This document shows positions 9,606 to 18,863 of a stretch of 64,000 bases of DNA, in pieces. This stretch comes from Desulfobacteraceae bacterium UBA2174 (GTDB taxonomy: Bacteria > Desulfobacterota > Desulfobacteria > Desulfobacterales > UBA2174), in NCBI GenBank assembly GCA_002327445.1, contig DCWA01000008.1:49334-113333 (forward strand), read 5' to 3'. How positions within the stretch are numbered: the first letter of the stretch is position 1; each line of letters starts with the position of its first letter. Position numbers and translations under genes: made by a program. The notes below the pieces were generated by a model. The model was not told the DNA's origin and made no database searches. It saw nothing but the letters and a program-made list of their open reading frames with translations.

Positions 9606-10907
9606 GTGCGCCTGGTCTTGCCGGCATACCGCGCCCTGACCACGGGCGCCTTCTTTGCCGCTCTGCCGGGATGGTGGGCTTACAGCCAACTGACCGGCCG
9701 TCATCGGCGCGGCTTGCGCCAACGCCTCGGCGACTACGGCGGCGTGCCGCTACGCGGCGGCCGCCCGCGAATCTGGCTCCACGCCGCATCGGTGGGAGAA
9801 GTCAACGCCGCGGCGGTTATCGCCGCGGCCTTGGGGGAAACGAATCCCGGGGTCGGCCTGCTCGTCTCCACCACCACCGAACACGGGCAGGCCGCGGCCC
9901 GGGACCGGTTCGGCGCCGCCGCCGACGGCATCCTGCTGGCGCCGCTGGACTGGCCGGGAGCGGTCAACCGGGCCCTGGACCGGGTCGCGCCGGATCTGCT
10001 GGTCTGCGTGGAAACGGAAATCTGGCCCAATTGGCTGGCGGCGGCCCGAAGGCGGGGGATCCGCACCGCCCTGGTCAACGGCCGCATCTCGGTGCGTTCG
10101 ATGCAGCGCTATCGCCGGGTGCGGTCCCTGATGGCGGCGGTGCTCGAAGGCGTCGATGCCCTGAGCATGATCGGCGCCGATGACGCCGAGCGCATCCTGG
10201 AGCTTGGCGCCCCGCCGGAACGGATCGTGGTCAACGGCAACGCCAAGTTCGATCTGGCCGGGCCTCCCCCCGATTTGGCCATTATGGAGGTGCTCCGGCA
10301 GCGCTTCAGCCTGGACGGTGCCGCGCCGGTGATCGTGGCCGGCAGCATCCGCAACGGAGAGGCGGCGCCGGTGCTTGATGCCTTCCTGCGGGTGCGGCAG
10401 CACTTCCCGGAAGCGGTCTTGTTCATCGCTCCCCGGCACTTGCACCGGGTGGAGGGGATCTGTGCCGATGCCCGCCGCCGCGCTCTGGCCTGCCAGCGAC
10501 GCAGCCGGATCGACGCCGCGGCGAGGCCGCGCACCGCTTCGGTGGTGATCCTGGACACCATCGGCGAGCTGCGGGATCTCTACAGCATCGCCACCGTCGT
10601 CTTTTGTGGGGGAAGTCTCGTACCGCGGGGAGGGCAGAATCTCATCGAGGCCGCTGCCTGGGGCAAACCGGTGATTTGCGGACCGCACATGGACGATTTT
10701 CGGGCGGCGACCGATCTGCTCAGCACCGCCGGCGCCGTGTTCCCGGTAGGCGATACCGCAGGCCTGGCCGAACGGTTGGAAGCCCTATTGCGCGCGCCGG
10801 AATCGGCCCGTGGTGCCGGCCTGGCCGGCCAGGCCGTGGTGGAAGCCAACCGCGGGGCGGCCCGGCGCCATGCCACCGTGCTGACCGCCCTGCTGGAAAC
10901 CATCTGA
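9606..10907 (+). CDS. waaA: 3-deoxy-D-manno-octulosonic acid transferase (Kdo transferase)
   Basis: A 433-residue GT30 glycosyltransferase that adds Kdo to lipid A precursor at the inner membrane, the step that starts the LPS core. It shows an N-terminal hydrophobic anchor, the family signature WLHAASVGEV, the segment LVSTTTEHGQ, and in the C-terminal half VIVAGSIRNGE and FCGGSLVPRGGQNLIEAAA. GTG 9606 is the chosen start: it lies just after the upstream stop and gives a normal length, although the frame is open further upstream inside the previous gene. Its presence indicates an LPS-bearing outer membrane. Confidence 0.93.
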   Translation: MRLVLPAYRALTTGAFFAALPGWWAYSQLTGRHRRGLRQRLGDYGGVPLRGGRPRIWLHAASVGEVNAAAVIAAALGETNPGVGLLVSTTTEHGQAAARDRFGAAADGILLAPLDWPGAVNRALDRVAPDLLVCVETEIWPNWLAAARRRGIRTALVNGRISVRSMQRYRRVRSLMAAVLEGVDALSMIGADDAERILELGAPPERIVVNGNAKFDLAGPPPDLAIMEVLRQRFSLDGAAPVIVAGSIRNGEAAPVLDAFLRVRQHFPEAVLFIAPRHLHRVEGICADARRRALACQRRSRIDAAARPRTASVVILDTIGELRDLYSIATVVFCGGSLVPRGGQNLIEAAAWGKPVICGPHMDDFRAATDLLSTAGAVFPVGDTAGLAERLEALLRAPESARGAGLAGQAVVEANRGAARRHATVLTALLETI

Positions 10908-11011
10908 ACCTCTTTCCCCGAATTTTTCCGGCAACTCTCAGGCTTCTGAAAAAAAACGGAAAAACCTTTGTTTTCGAGTTTCGATCGTCGGATTTCGAAC
11001 TTGTGGACCGT

Positions 11012-11737
11012 TCACGCCGCCGGCGCCACCCGGCCGCCGTTGCAGCCGAGGCGCACCGCTTCCACCGGAATGGCTCGGCCCGAGGCCTTCAGGGCCTTTT
11101 CCACGATCCGGGGCAAGCCGCCGCAGCAGGGCACTTCCATGTAAAGGATCGTAATGCTATGGATGTTCGCGGTTGAAAAAATCTCCCTGAAGCGCGCGAT
11201 GTAGTCCTCCACATCGTCGAACTTGGGGCATCCCATCATCACCACCCGCCCGCGCAACCATTCCTCGTGCAGACGGGCCGCCGCCACGGCGGCGCAATCG
11301 GCCAGGATCAGCAGGTCGGCGTTCTTTAGAAAAGGCGCGCGGGGCGGCACGAGCCGGATCTGCACCGGCCAGTGGGAAAGGGCGGAGGCGTCCAGCGCGG
11401 CCGGCCGATTGGCTTCTTGGCAAGCATCGGCGGGGACGAACAACCGGATCCCGGCGGAAGGACAGGCCGCCGGGGCGGCGGATCCGGGCCCGGCGGCGGC
11501 CAGGTGTTTCTCCACCACCGCTTCGTCGAACTCTTCAGCCTCCCGCTCGACAATTCTCAGAGCCCCTCTGGGGCATTCCCCCAGACAGGCCCCCAGGCCG
11601 TCGCAGAGGTTTTCGGAGACGACCCGGGCCTTGCCGTCGATGACCCGCAGCGATCCCTCGGCGCAAGCCGGCACGCACAGGCCGCATCCGTCACACTTTT
11701 CCTCGTCGATCTCGATGATCTTGCGCTGTACTTTCAT
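11012..11737 (-). CDS. 4Fe-4S dicluster ferredoxin-type protein
   Basis: A 241-residue cytosolic protein with two 4Fe-4S motifs at the N-terminus: CDGCGLCVPAC and CDGLGACLGECP. The second keeps four Cys with altered spacing. The C-terminal half has further Cys in VMMGCPKFDD, EVPCCGGLP and LGCNGG, which could bind another metal or cluster. It resembles ferredoxin-domain proteins widespread in sulfate reducers whose redox partner is unknown. ATG 11737 is preferred over GTG 11746 because GGAG is then eight bases upstream. It lies 15 bases after the zinc-ribbon/HD gene, so the two form an operon. Confidence 0.8.
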   Translation of the reverse strand: MKVQRKIIEIDEEKCDGCGLCVPACAEGSLRVIDGKARVVSENLCDGLGACLGECPRGALRIVEREAEEFDEAVVEKHLAAAGPGSAAPAACPSAGIRLFVPADACQEANRPAALDASALSHWPVQIRLVPPRAPFLKNADLLILADCAAVAAARLHEEWLRGRVVMMGCPKFDDVEDYIARFREIFSTANIHSITILYMEVPCCGGLPRIVEKALKASGRAIPVEAVRLGCNGGRVAPAA

Positions 11738-11752
11738 CCTGCTCACTCCTTT

Positions 11753-12430
11753 CTACGCCGCATGGGCACCGATCTCCGCCGCCAGCCGGCGGCCGGCCGC
11801 CGTGGCCCAGACGCCTTCGTCCGGCAGGCTCGCCGGCGATCCATCGCGGCGATCCGCCTCCATGGCCACGATGCGCCGGGCATCGCGCAAGACGTCCAAG
11901 GTGGCATCGGGTTGCGGATTTTGCTGTCCCATGGCCTCGATGGCCTCACAGACCGCCGTCACCAGCTTCTCCCGGGCGCCGAGGCGCTCGAGAATATCGC
12001 GGGCCTTGGAGGCGTCCCCGGGCTCTTTTCCGGTCTCGTTCAAATAGGCTGTCACCAGCACCACGGGCAGATTGGCGCCCTCTTCCTTGGCGATGCGCTC
12101 GGCGTGGCGGGCCAGCCGGGTGGTGCGGCCGATGCGGGCAAAATCGGTCTTGAAGAGGCGCTTGACCTCCACCGCGACCCGATCCTTGAGCAGGTTTTCC
12201 CGCTCGGCCAGGGCCTCCGGCGGCAGATTGCCCAGGCATTGCTCGGCAAACGGGCAGTACGCCGCGCAGCCGAAATCCATCCGGGGATTGACGAATCGAT
12301 GCCCGCAATGACCGCATCGCCGGGTGCTGTCGTCCTTGAAAAATTCGACGCTGTGACCGCAGACCGGGCATTTCTCCTCGTAGATGGCCCCCGGTTTCCA
12401 GTATTGGGTATCTTGTCCGGGACACTTCAT
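11753..12430 (-). CDS. Zinc-ribbon protein with a degenerate HD domain
   Basis: A 225-residue protein. Residues 1-65 carry several Cys pairs (CPVCGH, CGHCGH, then CAAYCPFAEQC), so the N-terminus probably binds zinc and perhaps an iron-sulfur cluster. Residues about 85-185 follow the HD-phosphohydrolase pattern (RLARHAERIAKEEGANLPVV, later ARDILERLGAREKLVTAVCE). The expected HD doublet (normally LHD) reads LNE, and the later conserved His position reads Met, so hydrolase activity is doubtful. The start is fixed by AAGGAGG seven bases before ATG 12430. It is the upstream partner of the 4Fe-4S gene. Confidence 0.65.
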   Translation of the reverse strand: MKCPGQDTQYWKPGAIYEEKCPVCGHSVEFFKDDSTRRCGHCGHRFVNPRMDFGCAAYCPFAEQCLGNLPPEALAERENLLKDRVAVEVKRLFKTDFARIGRTTRLARHAERIAKEEGANLPVVLVTAYLNETGKEPGDASKARDILERLGAREKLVTAVCEAIEAMGQQNPQPDATLDVLRDARRIVAMEADRRDGSPASLPDEGVWATAAGRRLAAEIGAHAA

Positions 12431-12556
12431 CGCTTGCCTCCTTGGCGTGGTGGTCAAGGTCGCAAATCCGACCGTGAAACACACCATAAGACTTCCGGGG
12501 CGGCCTGACATTGCCCTGGATCAAACAAGGATGTTTTTTTTGCGGCGATGTCGATC

Positions 12557-12585
12557 TTGACGCCTACGGGCGGATCTGGTAAGAA
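12557..12585 (+). promoter_or_regulatory. Promoter of tRNA-Ala
   Basis: TTGACG (12557-12562) and TAAGAA (12580-12585) with a 17-base spacer lie 21 bases upstream of the tRNA-Ala gene on the same strand. Confidence 0.5.
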
Positions 12586-12591
12586 AATATG

Positions 12592-13830
12592 CTACTTTTT
12601 GGTTTCGGGGATGTAGCTCAGCTGGGAGAGCGCAGCGTTCGCAACGCTGAAGTCGTGGGTTCGAATCCCATCATCTCCACCACAATGCTCCAGATCGAGG
12701 CCCGGTCGAATGTCGACCGGGCCTTTTGATTCGTCCCTGCCGGGCCGTGCATGGGCCGCCGGTGCAGATGCCGCGGCCGGAGACTGGATTCCGCTGCCCC
12801 GGAGCTGGCCGCAGGCGGCGGCGATGTCGCCCCCCTTGCTGTATCGGACCACGGCAGTCAGGCCGGCATCGAGGAGCTGGCGCTGATATGCGCCGATCAC
12901 CGCCTGCGCCGGACGGCGAAAATCGCATCCCGGGTGCTCGTTGAAGGGAATGAGGTTGACCTTGGCGCGGATGCCGTGCAGCAGTGCCACCAGGCGCCGG
13001 GCGTCGCCGGGCCGGTCGTTGACTCCCGCAATGAGGATGTACTCGAAGGTGATGCGCCGCCGCGGGGCCAGCGGATAGGATCGACAGGCTGCCATGAGCG
13101 CATCCAGGGGATAGCGCCGGTTCACCGGCATCAGAGCGCTGCGCGTTTCGTCATCGGCGGCGTTGAGGGAGACGGCCAGATTGACCTGGGTATCCACGGC
13201 GAGGTCGGCCAGCCGCGGCGCCAGTCCCACGGTGGACAGGGTGACCCGGCGGGCCGAAAACCCCAGCCCCCGGTCGGCGTCGGTGATCACGGACAGGGCG
13301 TCCACCACATGGCGGTAGTTGGCCAGGGGCTCTCCCATGCCCATGAGCACCACGTTGGTGAGGTTCAGCCCTTCGGCGCCGGCCAGGGCCGCCACGTCGC
13401 GCACCTGGGCGATGATCTCCCCGCAGGTGAGATTTCGCACCAGGCCCCCACGGGCCGTCATGCAAAAACGGCACCCCTGGGCGCAGCCGACCTGGGTGGA
13501 AATGCATAGCGTATGGTGCCCGCGCTCGGGGATCAGCACGGTTTCCACCTGATGGCCGTCGCTCAGGCCGAAGAGAAACTTCCGGGTGCCATCGGCAGCC
13601 GCCACCACCCGGTCCACCGCCAGGCGCCGGATGCAAAAGTGATCGGCCAAGAGCTCCCGCAGCGCCTTGGAAAGGTCGGTCATGGCGGCGAAGTCGTCGC
13701 ATTGGCGGCGGTACACCCAGCGCAGGATCTGGTCGGCATGGAAGGGGCGGATGCTCCGCCCGCCGAGCCAGTCCCGCAGTCCGGCGGCGGTCAGTTCCTT
13801 GAAATCGCTTTTGTCCATTGATAAATTCAT
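12592..13830 (-). CDS. rlmN: Dual-specificity rRNA/tRNA methyltransferase RlmN
   Basis: A radical SAM methyltransferase that makes 2-methyladenosine in 23S rRNA and some tRNAs. It shows the cluster motif CAQGCRFC, the segment LTNVVLMGMGEPLAN, VSLNAADDETR and IPFNEHPGC, with a helical N-terminal domain. The frame encodes 412 residues, longer than the usual 340-380. The last 30 or so residues (from about DDGIRTHDFSV) are the antisense translation of tRNA-Ala, because no stop codon occurs before 12592. ATG 13818 (MDKSDF) is an alternative start. It is divergent from ffh. Confidence 0.92.
   Translation of the reverse strand: MNLSMDKSDFKELTAAGLRDWLGGRSIRPFHADQILRWVYRRQCDDFAAMTDLSKALRELLADHFCIRRLAVDRVVAAADGTRKFLFGLSDGHQVETVLIPERGHHTLCISTQVGCAQGCRFCMTARGGLVRNLTCGEIIAQVRDVAALAGAEGLNLTNVVLMGMGEPLANYRHVVDALSVITDADRGLGFSARRVTLSTVGLAPRLADLAVDTQVNLAVSLNAADDETRSALMPVNRRYPLDALMAACRSYPLAPRRRITFEYILIAGVNDRPGDARRLVALLHGIRAKVNLIPFNEHPGCDFRRPAQAVIGAYQRQLLDAGLTAVVRYSKGGDIAAACGQLRGSGIQSPAAASAPAAHARPGRDESKGPVDIRPGLDLEHCGGDDGIRTHDFSVANAALSQLSYIPETKK
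12607..12682 (+). tRNA. tRNA-Ala (anticodon CGC)
   Basis: The cloverleaf is complete and CCA is encoded at 12680-12682. The acceptor stem GGGGATG/CATCTCC contains the G3:U70 wobble pair, the Ala identity element. The anticodon loop TTCGCAA between CAGCG and CGCTG gives CGC, reading GCG. The T loop is TTCGAAT. The gene lies antisense within the 3' end of the rlmN reading frame. Confidence 0.95.
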
Positions 13831-13864
13831 GGCATTGTTATAGTTTAAAATGTTTCAAAGAACC

Positions 13865-13893
13865 TTGACATAACACCGAACAACGTCTATCAA
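13865..13893 (+). promoter_or_regulatory. Promoter of the ffh-rpsP-trmD-rplS operon
   Basis: TTGACA (13865-13870) and TATCAA (13888-13893) are separated by exactly 17 bases and lie 39 bases upstream of the ffh ATG. Confidence 0.6.
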
Positions 13894-13932
13894 AAGCGTT
13901 TTTATACGGCAACCGGGCGGCGGTGAGGGGTC

Positions 13933-15264
13933 ATGTTCGAAAACCTGTCCGATCGGCTGGCCGGCGTCTTCAAGCAGCTCAAGGGGCACGGCAAGCTAAC
14001 CGAGAAAAATATCGAAGACGGTCTGAAGGAGGTCCGCCTCGCCCTGCTGGAGGCTGACGTCCATTATCGGGTCGTCAAGCAGTTTGTTGCCGACGTCAAG
14101 GCCAAGGCCCTCGGTGAGGAGGTGATGGGAAGTCTCACCCCCGGCCAGCAGGTGGTCAAGATCGTCAACGCCCAGCTCACCGAGCTGATGGGGGCGAAGA
14201 ACGCCGATCTGAACCTGGCCGGCAGTCATCCGGTGCCGCTGATGCTCGTGGGACTGCAGGGGTCGGGCAAGACCACCACGGCCGGCAAGCTGGCCGTGTA
14301 TCTGCGCCAACAGGGGCGCAAACCGTACCTGATTCCGGCCGACGTGTACCGCCCTGCGGCCATCGATCAGCTCCAGACACTGGGCCGCCAGATCGATGTG
14401 CCCGTTTACCCGTCCAGCGTCGAGATGGACCCGGTGAACATCTGCCTCCAGGGTCGGGCAGCGGCTCATCAGACCGGCTGCGACACGGCGATCATCGACA
14501 CGGCGGGCCGGCTTCACATCGACGAGGCCCTGATGGCGGAGCTTCGCCGTATCCGTGACGCCCTGCACCCGGCGGACATCCTCCTGGTGGCCGATGCCAT
14601 GAGCGGCCAGGATGCCGTCAACATCGCCAAGTCGTTCGACGAGGCCCTGGACATCGGCGGTGTGGTGCTCACCAAGATGGACGGTGACGCGCGGGGCGGC
14701 GCGGCCCTGTCGATCCGTGCCATCACCGGCAAGCCGATCAAATTCGTCGGTGTGGGCGAGAAACTCGGCGCTCTGGAGGTGTTTCACCCGGACCGCATGG
14801 CCGGCAAAATTTTGGGCATGGGCGATGTGCTCTCGCTCATCGAGAAGGCCCAGTCCGTAGTGAATGACCAGCAGGCGGCCCGGCTGGAAAAGAAACTGCG
14901 GCAGAACGAGTTCACCCTGGAGGATTTTCGGGACCAGTTGCTGCAGGTCACCAAGATGGGACCGCTGGGCGACCTGCTGGGCATGATCCCTGGCCTGGGG
15001 CGCCACAAGCAGTTGAAAAACCTCCAAGTGGACGAAAAGGAACTCGATCACGTGGTGGCGATCATCAATTCGATGACCCGCGAGGAACGGCGCCGCTACA
15101 TGATCATCAACGGCAGCCGCCGCAAACGCATCGCCGAGGGCAGCGGCACCAGCGTGCAGGCGGTGAACCGGTTGTTGAAAAACTACGGTCAGATGTTAAA
15201 GATGATGAAGAAAATCAACAAAGGCGGGATCCGCGGCCTCGGTCGCGGCATGCTGCCGTTCTGA
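13933..15264 (+). CDS. ffh: Signal recognition particle GTPase Ffh (SRP54)
   Basis: The 443-residue protein subunit of the signal recognition particle, which binds signal sequences and 4.5S RNA and docks with FtsY. The N domain is followed by the G domain with [14 protein letters not shown] (P loop), DTAGRL and [10 protein letters not shown], and a Met-rich M domain with [15 protein letters not shown] and a basic, Met-rich C-terminus ending GMLPF. ATG 13933 has GGTGAGGGG upstream. It is the first gene of the operon; rpsP starts 11 bases after its stop. Confidence 0.97.
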   Translation: MFENLSDRLAGVFKQLKGHGKLTEKNIEDGLKEVRLALLEADVHYRVVKQFVADVKAKALGEEVMGSLTPGQQVVKIVNAQLTELMGAKNADLNLAGSHPVPLMLVGLQGSGKTTTAGKLAVYLRQQGRKPYLIPADVYRPAAIDQLQTLGRQIDVPVYPSSVEMDPVNICLQGRAAAHQTGCDTAIIDTAGRLHIDEALMAELRRIRDALHPADILLVADAMSGQDAVNIAKSFDEALDIGGVVLTKMDGDARGGAALSIRAITGKPIKFVGVGEKLGALEVFHPDRMAGKILGMGDVLSLIEKAQSVVNDQQAARLEKKLRQNEFTLEDFRDQLLQVTKMGPLGDLLGMIPGLGRHKQLKNLQVDEKELDHVVAIINSMTREERRRYMIINGSRRKRIAEGSGTSVQAVNRLLKNYGQMLKMMKKINKGGIRGLGRGMLPF

Positions 15265-15275
15265 GGAGAATGACA

Positions 15276-15530
15276 ATGCCGTTGAAGATCAGACTGGCAC
15301 GCCACGGTGCCAAGAAACGTCCCTTCTACCGGATCGTGGTGGCCGATTCGGAGAGTCCGCGCGACGGCCGTTTCCTGGAAACCGTCGGCACCTACAACCC
15401 GTTGAGCGACCCGGCGCAGGTGGTGCTCAAAGGGGAACGGATCCAGCACTGGATCCAGCGGGGGGCCATCCCGACCGACACGGTAAACAGCCTGCTGAAG
15501 AAGAAAGGCGCCCAGCCCAGCGCCTCCTAG
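15276..15530 (+). CDS. rpsP: 30S ribosomal protein S16
   Basis: An 84-residue S16 with the canonical start [20 protein letters not shown] and the segment ETVGTYNPL. The reading frame is open from an ATG at 15270, but ATG 15276 is chosen because GAGGAG (15264-15269) is then six bases upstream and the protein begins MPLKIRL like its relatives. The position after ffh and before a KH protein, rimM, trmD and rplS is the conserved arrangement. Confidence 0.97.
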   Translation: MPLKIRLARHGAKKRPFYRIVVADSESPRDGRFLETVGTYNPLSDPAQVVLKGERIQHWIQRGAIPTDTVNSLLKKKGAQPSAS

Positions 15531-15613
15531 CAGCCTGAATCCGATTTTCGCCACTGGCTGCGATCTGCCTCGTCCTGTTCCGCGCGGCAGCCTTCAGCAA
15601 AGGAGATGACGCT

Positions 15614-15844
15614 ATGAAAGAGCTGATCACGTGCATCGCCCGAGCCTTGGTCGACCATCCGGATCAAGTCAGCGTCTCCGAAGTGGAAGGCAATCAGACA
15701 TCGGTTCTCGAATTGAAGGTCGCCAAGGAAGATCTGGGCAAGGTCATCGGCAAGCAGGGGCGCACGGCGCGCGCCATGCGTACCATACTGGGGGCCGCCT
15801 CGGCCAAGGCCAAAAAGCGGACGGTCCTGGAGATCATCGAGTAG
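15614..15844 (+). CDS. khpA: KH domain RNA-binding protein (KhpA/YlqC family)
   Basis: A 76-residue single KH-domain protein. The RNA-binding GxxG loop is present in [18 protein letters not shown]. KhpA proteins bind RNA, often with KhpB, and affect cell division and RNA stability in Gram-positives; here the location between rpsP and rimM suggests a role in ribosome biogenesis. A strong AAAGGAG precedes ATG 15614. It ends four bases before the rimM start. Confidence 0.92.
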   Translation: MKELITCIARALVDHPDQVSVSEVEGNQTSVLELKVAKEDLGKVIGKQGRTARAMRTILGAASAKAKKRTVLEIIE

Positions 15845-15848
15845 GCCC

Positions 15849-16361
15849 GTGGACACCGACGCGTTGGTAGCCCTGGGAAGGGTGGTCGGGGTCCATGGGA
15901 TCCACGGCGTGGTCAAGATGTGGTTCTACTCCGGCAATGCCCCGGCGGGGTTGAGGGAGAGGTCTGCCCTCCGATTCCGGCTGGACGGCGGCGAGATGGC
16001 GCTGTTCACCGCGTCGGAAATCTCCACCCAGGGGCGGCACTGCCTCTTGCGCCTGGAGCAGGTGGACGACCGGGATGCGGCCCAAGCCTTGGTCGGCGCC
16101 GAAATGGTGGTGACCCGGAGCGAGCTGCCCGATCCCGAACCCGACGCCTATTACTGGGCGGACCTGATCGGGCTTACCGTGTTCACCGAGGACGGTGGCT
16201 GCCTGGGGCGGCTGGTGGAAATCGTGGAAACCGGCAGCAACGACGTCTATCGGGTCCGCGGCGAGCAGCGCGAGGTGCTGGTGCCGGCCCTGGTATCCGT
16301 GGTGCGGCGGGTCGACCTGGAAAGCGGGCGGATGTGGGTCGATCTTCCCGAGGGGCTCTGA
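15849..16361 (+). CDS. rimM: Ribosome maturation factor RimM
   Basis: A 170-residue 16S rRNA processing factor that binds S19 and helps 30S head assembly. The N-terminal RimM domain opens with LGRVVGVHGIHGVVKMWF and the C-terminal PRC-barrel-like domain contains YYWADLIGLTV and GSNDVYRV, both family signatures. It starts at GTG 15849, four bases after khpA. The next gene trmD starts six bases after its stop. Confidence 0.94.
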   Translation: MDTDALVALGRVVGVHGIHGVVKMWFYSGNAPAGLRERSALRFRLDGGEMALFTASEISTQGRHCLLRLEQVDDRDAAQALVGAEMVVTRSELPDPEPDAYYWADLIGLTVFTEDGGCLGRLVEIVETGSNDVYRVRGEQREVLVPALVSVVRRVDLESGRMWVDLPEGL

Positions 16362-16367
16362 TCCGTG

Positions 16368-17162
16368 ATGCAGTTTACGGTCCTGACGCTGTTTCCCGAA
16401 CTTTTTGCGCCGTTCTGGGATCACAGCATCATCCGGCGGGCCATCGAGAGAGGGATCATCACGGCCTCGGCGGTCAATATCCGCGACTACGCCACCGGCC
16501 GGCACAAGGTGACCGACGACCGCCCCTACGGCGGCGGCTGCGGTATGGTGATGAAACCCGAGCCGCTGGCGGCGGCCATCCGGGCCGCCAAGGAGCGATG
16601 CCCGGCTGCAGAAACCGTGCTGTTCTCGCCCCAGGGGCGGGTTTTCGACCAGCCCCTGGCCGCGGCCCTGGCCCATGGCGAGGGATTGATCCTGGTCTGC
16701 GGGCGCTACGAGGGGATCGACGAGCGGATCGGCACGCTGGTGGATGCGGAAATTTCCATCGGTGACTACGTCCTCACCGGCGGCGAAGTGGCCGCCATGG
16801 TGGTGGTGGACGCCGTTACCCGGCTCCTCCCCGGTGCCCTGGGCGGGGCGGACTCGGCCGACAACGATTCTTTCGCCGCCGATCGGCTGGAACATGCCCA
16901 GTACACGCGGCCACCGGTTTTCGAACACCAGCCGGTCCCGGAGGTGCTGTTGTCGGGGGACCACGCCGCCATCGATCGCTGGCGCCGGGAATCGGCCCTG
17001 ATCCGGACCTTGCTTAAACGGCCCGACCTGTTGCGACACCGGCCTTTGGACCCCGAGGAGATCCGGATTCTCCAGCGATGGGTTACGGAGGTAAAAGAGA
17101 TTGTCACCACTGAAAATTTATCTGGCGCTGGTCCACTTCCCGGTGGTGAACCGGGAAGGTGA
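16368..17162 (+). CDS. trmD: tRNA (guanine-N1-)-methyltransferase TrmD
   Basis: A SPOUT-class methyltransferase that forms m1G37 in tRNAs and prevents +1 frameshifting. Motifs include [11 protein letters not shown] at the start, [29 protein letters not shown] and the SAM-binding knot segment [13 protein letters not shown] 16368 is chosen over the adjacent in-frame GTG 16365. The C-terminal 20 residues overlap the start of the following RNA methyltransferase gene by 62 bases in another frame. Length (264 residues) is slightly above the usual 240-255. Confidence 0.96.
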   Translation: MQFTVLTLFPELFAPFWDHSIIRRAIERGIITASAVNIRDYATGRHKVTDDRPYGGGCGMVMKPEPLAAAIRAAKERCPAAETVLFSPQGRVFDQPLAAALAHGEGLILVCGRYEGIDERIGTLVDAEISIGDYVLTGGEVAAMVVVDAVTRLLPGALGGADSADNDSFAADRLEHAQYTRPPVFEHQPVPEVLLSGDHAAIDRWRRESALIRTLLKRPDLLRHRPLDPEEIRILQRWVTEVKEIVTTENLSGAGPLPGGEPGR

Positions 17163-17670
17163 GACCATCGCCTCGGCGGTGACCAATCTCGACATCCACG
17201 ACCTGGCGCGCATCGGCTGCACGTACGGGGCGCACCGGTGCTACATCGTCACGCCCCTGGCCGACCAGCAAAACCTGGTGGGCCAGATCGTGGACCACTG
17301 GACCCGGGGATTCGGCGCCGCCCGCAACCCGGACCGCCGCCAGGCGATGGAGACGCTGCGCATCGTGGCGGATCTGGACGAAGCCATCGCCGCGGTAACG
17401 GCCCGGGAGGGGCGCAGGCCGTTGCGGATCGCCACCAGCGCCCGCCAGGACGACCGGCGCCTGACCATGGTAGAGCTGCGGGAAGCCGTGGCCGGCGGAC
17501 GCCCCTGTCTGCTGGTTTTCGGGACCGCTTCGGGGCTGGCCGATGCGTTGTTGGACGACGTCGACGCTGTTTTGGAACCGATCCGCGGCGCCGGCGACTA
17601 CAACCACCTGCCGGTGCGGGCCGCTGCGGCGATCATTCTCGATCGCCTCGCCGGCACCCGGGCCGGATGA
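17101..17670 (+). CDS. SAM-dependent RNA methyltransferase, RNA_Met_trans family
   Basis: A 189-residue protein of the RNA_Met_trans (PF09936-type) SPOUT-like family that sits between trmD and rplS in several Deltaproteobacteria and Aquificae. It begins with [15 protein letters not shown] and shows [26 protein letters not shown] and [12 protein letters not shown], the knot region. The RNA target is not known to me. The start is TTG 17101 with a strong GGAGGT eight bases upstream, inside the trmD coding region, so translation may be coupled. Confidence 0.85.
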   Translation: MSPLKIYLALVHFPVVNREGETIASAVTNLDIHDLARIGCTYGAHRCYIVTPLADQQNLVGQIVDHWTRGFGAARNPDRRQAMETLRIVADLDEAIAAVTAREGRRPLRIATSARQDDRRLTMVELREAVAGGRPCLLVFGTASGLADALLDDVDAVLEPIRGAGDYNHLPVRAAAAIILDRLAGTRAG

Positions 17671-17827
17671 GATGTTCCCCGCATCGCAGCGCAGTTCCGG
17701 GATTGGGTATTGCGCTTTTGGCGGAATCCGTATACAAGCACCGCGCCGCTCAGCGGCGAAGTGAAACGGCAACTTCTCCGGCGAGCGCCGCACTGATTCG
17801 CCGCCGAAAACGAAATGGAGCGTTTTC

Positions 17828-18175
17828 ATGGAACAGATTGCTCAACTCGAACGGGAAATGATCCGCCTGGACCTGCCGGAGTTCAACCCCGGTGACACGG
17901 TGCGGGTTCATGTGAAGATCAAGGAAGGGGAAAAGGAGCGCATCCAGGCCTTCCAAGGGGTGGTGATCAGCAAGCGCGGCGGGGCCGCCAACGCCACCTT
18001 CACCGTGCGCAAGGTGTCTTACGGCGTCGGGGTGGAGCGTATCTTTCCCACCAATTCGCCGATCATCGATCGGGTCGAGGTGGTGACCCTCGGCCGGGTG
18101 CGGCGCAGCAAGATCTACTACCTGCGCAGACTGCGCGGCAAGGCGGCGCGGATCAAGGAGCGCCGGCTTAATTAG
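17828..18175 (+). CDS. rplS: 50S ribosomal protein L19
   Basis: A 115-residue L19 at the 30S-50S interface. Family segments are [50 protein letters not shown] and [19 protein letters not shown]. The ATG follows TGGAGCG. A 157-base gap separates it from the methyltransferase gene; I see no clear gene in that gap. A strong inverted repeat follows the stop codon. Confidence 0.97.
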   Translation: MEQIAQLEREMIRLDLPEFNPGDTVRVHVKIKEGEKERIQAFQGVVISKRGGAANATFTVRKVSYGVGVERIFPTNSPIIDRVEVVTLGRVRRSKIYYLRRLRGKAARIKERRLN

Positions 18176-18186
18176 ATGTCCCGCGA

Positions 18187-18217
18187 GCCGGACGGTTCCT
18201 GCCCCGGACCGTCCGGC
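18187..18217 (+). terminator. GC-rich hairpin between rplS and rnhB
   Basis: GCCGGACGGT (18187-18196) and ACCGTCCGGC (18208-18217) form a perfect 10-bp stem with an 11-base loop. There is no U-run after it, so it may be a weak terminator, a processing signal or an mRNA 3' stabiliser rather than a classical terminator. Confidence 0.45.
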
Positions 18218-18242
18218 CCCATTCCAGTTTCCCGAAAAGGCC

Positions 18243-18863
18243 ATGGATGCTGACCTCTGGGCCCTGGAAACCGAGGCTCGCGCACAAGGCTACCTCACCA
18301 TCGCCGGCGTGGACGAAGCCGGCCGGGGGCCGCTGGCCGGCCCTGTGGTGGCCGCCGCCGTCATCCTTCCCGACCGGCTGGCCGGCACCGGAATCAACGA
18401 TTCCAAGCAGCTCCCCCCCAAGAAGCGCCTACGCCTCTATCAGGTGATCTACCAGAACGCCACGGCCGTGGGCCTCGGGATTGTCGATCCCGTTGAAATC
18501 GACCGGATCAACATCCTCAACGCCTCCCTGGCGGCCATGGCCATGGCGGTGGCCAACCTCTCGCCGGTCCCGGATTTTCTCCTCATCGACGGCCCCTTTG
18601 GCATTCCGGCCTCGCCCCGGCAGCGACCCGTGGTCAACGGAGACGCCCTGAGCGCCTCCATCGCCGCCGCGTCGATCGTGGCCAAGGTGAGCCGGGACGC
18701 CCTGATGACCCGCTACGACCAGGAGTACCCCCAATTCGGTTTCGCCCGGCACAAGGGCTACCCCACCCGCGACCATCGGGAGGCGTTGGTGCGACACGGA
18801 CCGTGCCCGATCCATCGGATCAGCTTCCGCGGCGCCAACCCTGCCCCCAAGGCGGACCGATGA
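18243..18863 (+). CDS. rnhB: Ribonuclease HII
   Basis: A 206-residue RNase HII, which removes ribonucleotides embedded in DNA. The signature GVDEAGRGPLAGPVVAAAVI carries the first acidic catalytic residues; later conserved segments are NDSKQL, LLIDG and ASIVAKVSRD. It begins at ATG 18243 (MDADLW). Its stop overlaps the yraN start as ATGA, which indicates translational coupling. Confidence 0.95.
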   Translation: MDADLWALETEARAQGYLTIAGVDEAGRGPLAGPVVAAAVILPDRLAGTGINDSKQLPPKKRLRLYQVIYQNATAVGLGIVDPVEIDRINILNASLAAMAMAVANLSPVPDFLLIDGPFGIPASPRQRPVVNGDALSASIAAASIVAKVSRDALMTRYDQEYPQFGFARHKGYPTRDHREALVRHGPCPIHRISFRGANPAPKADR

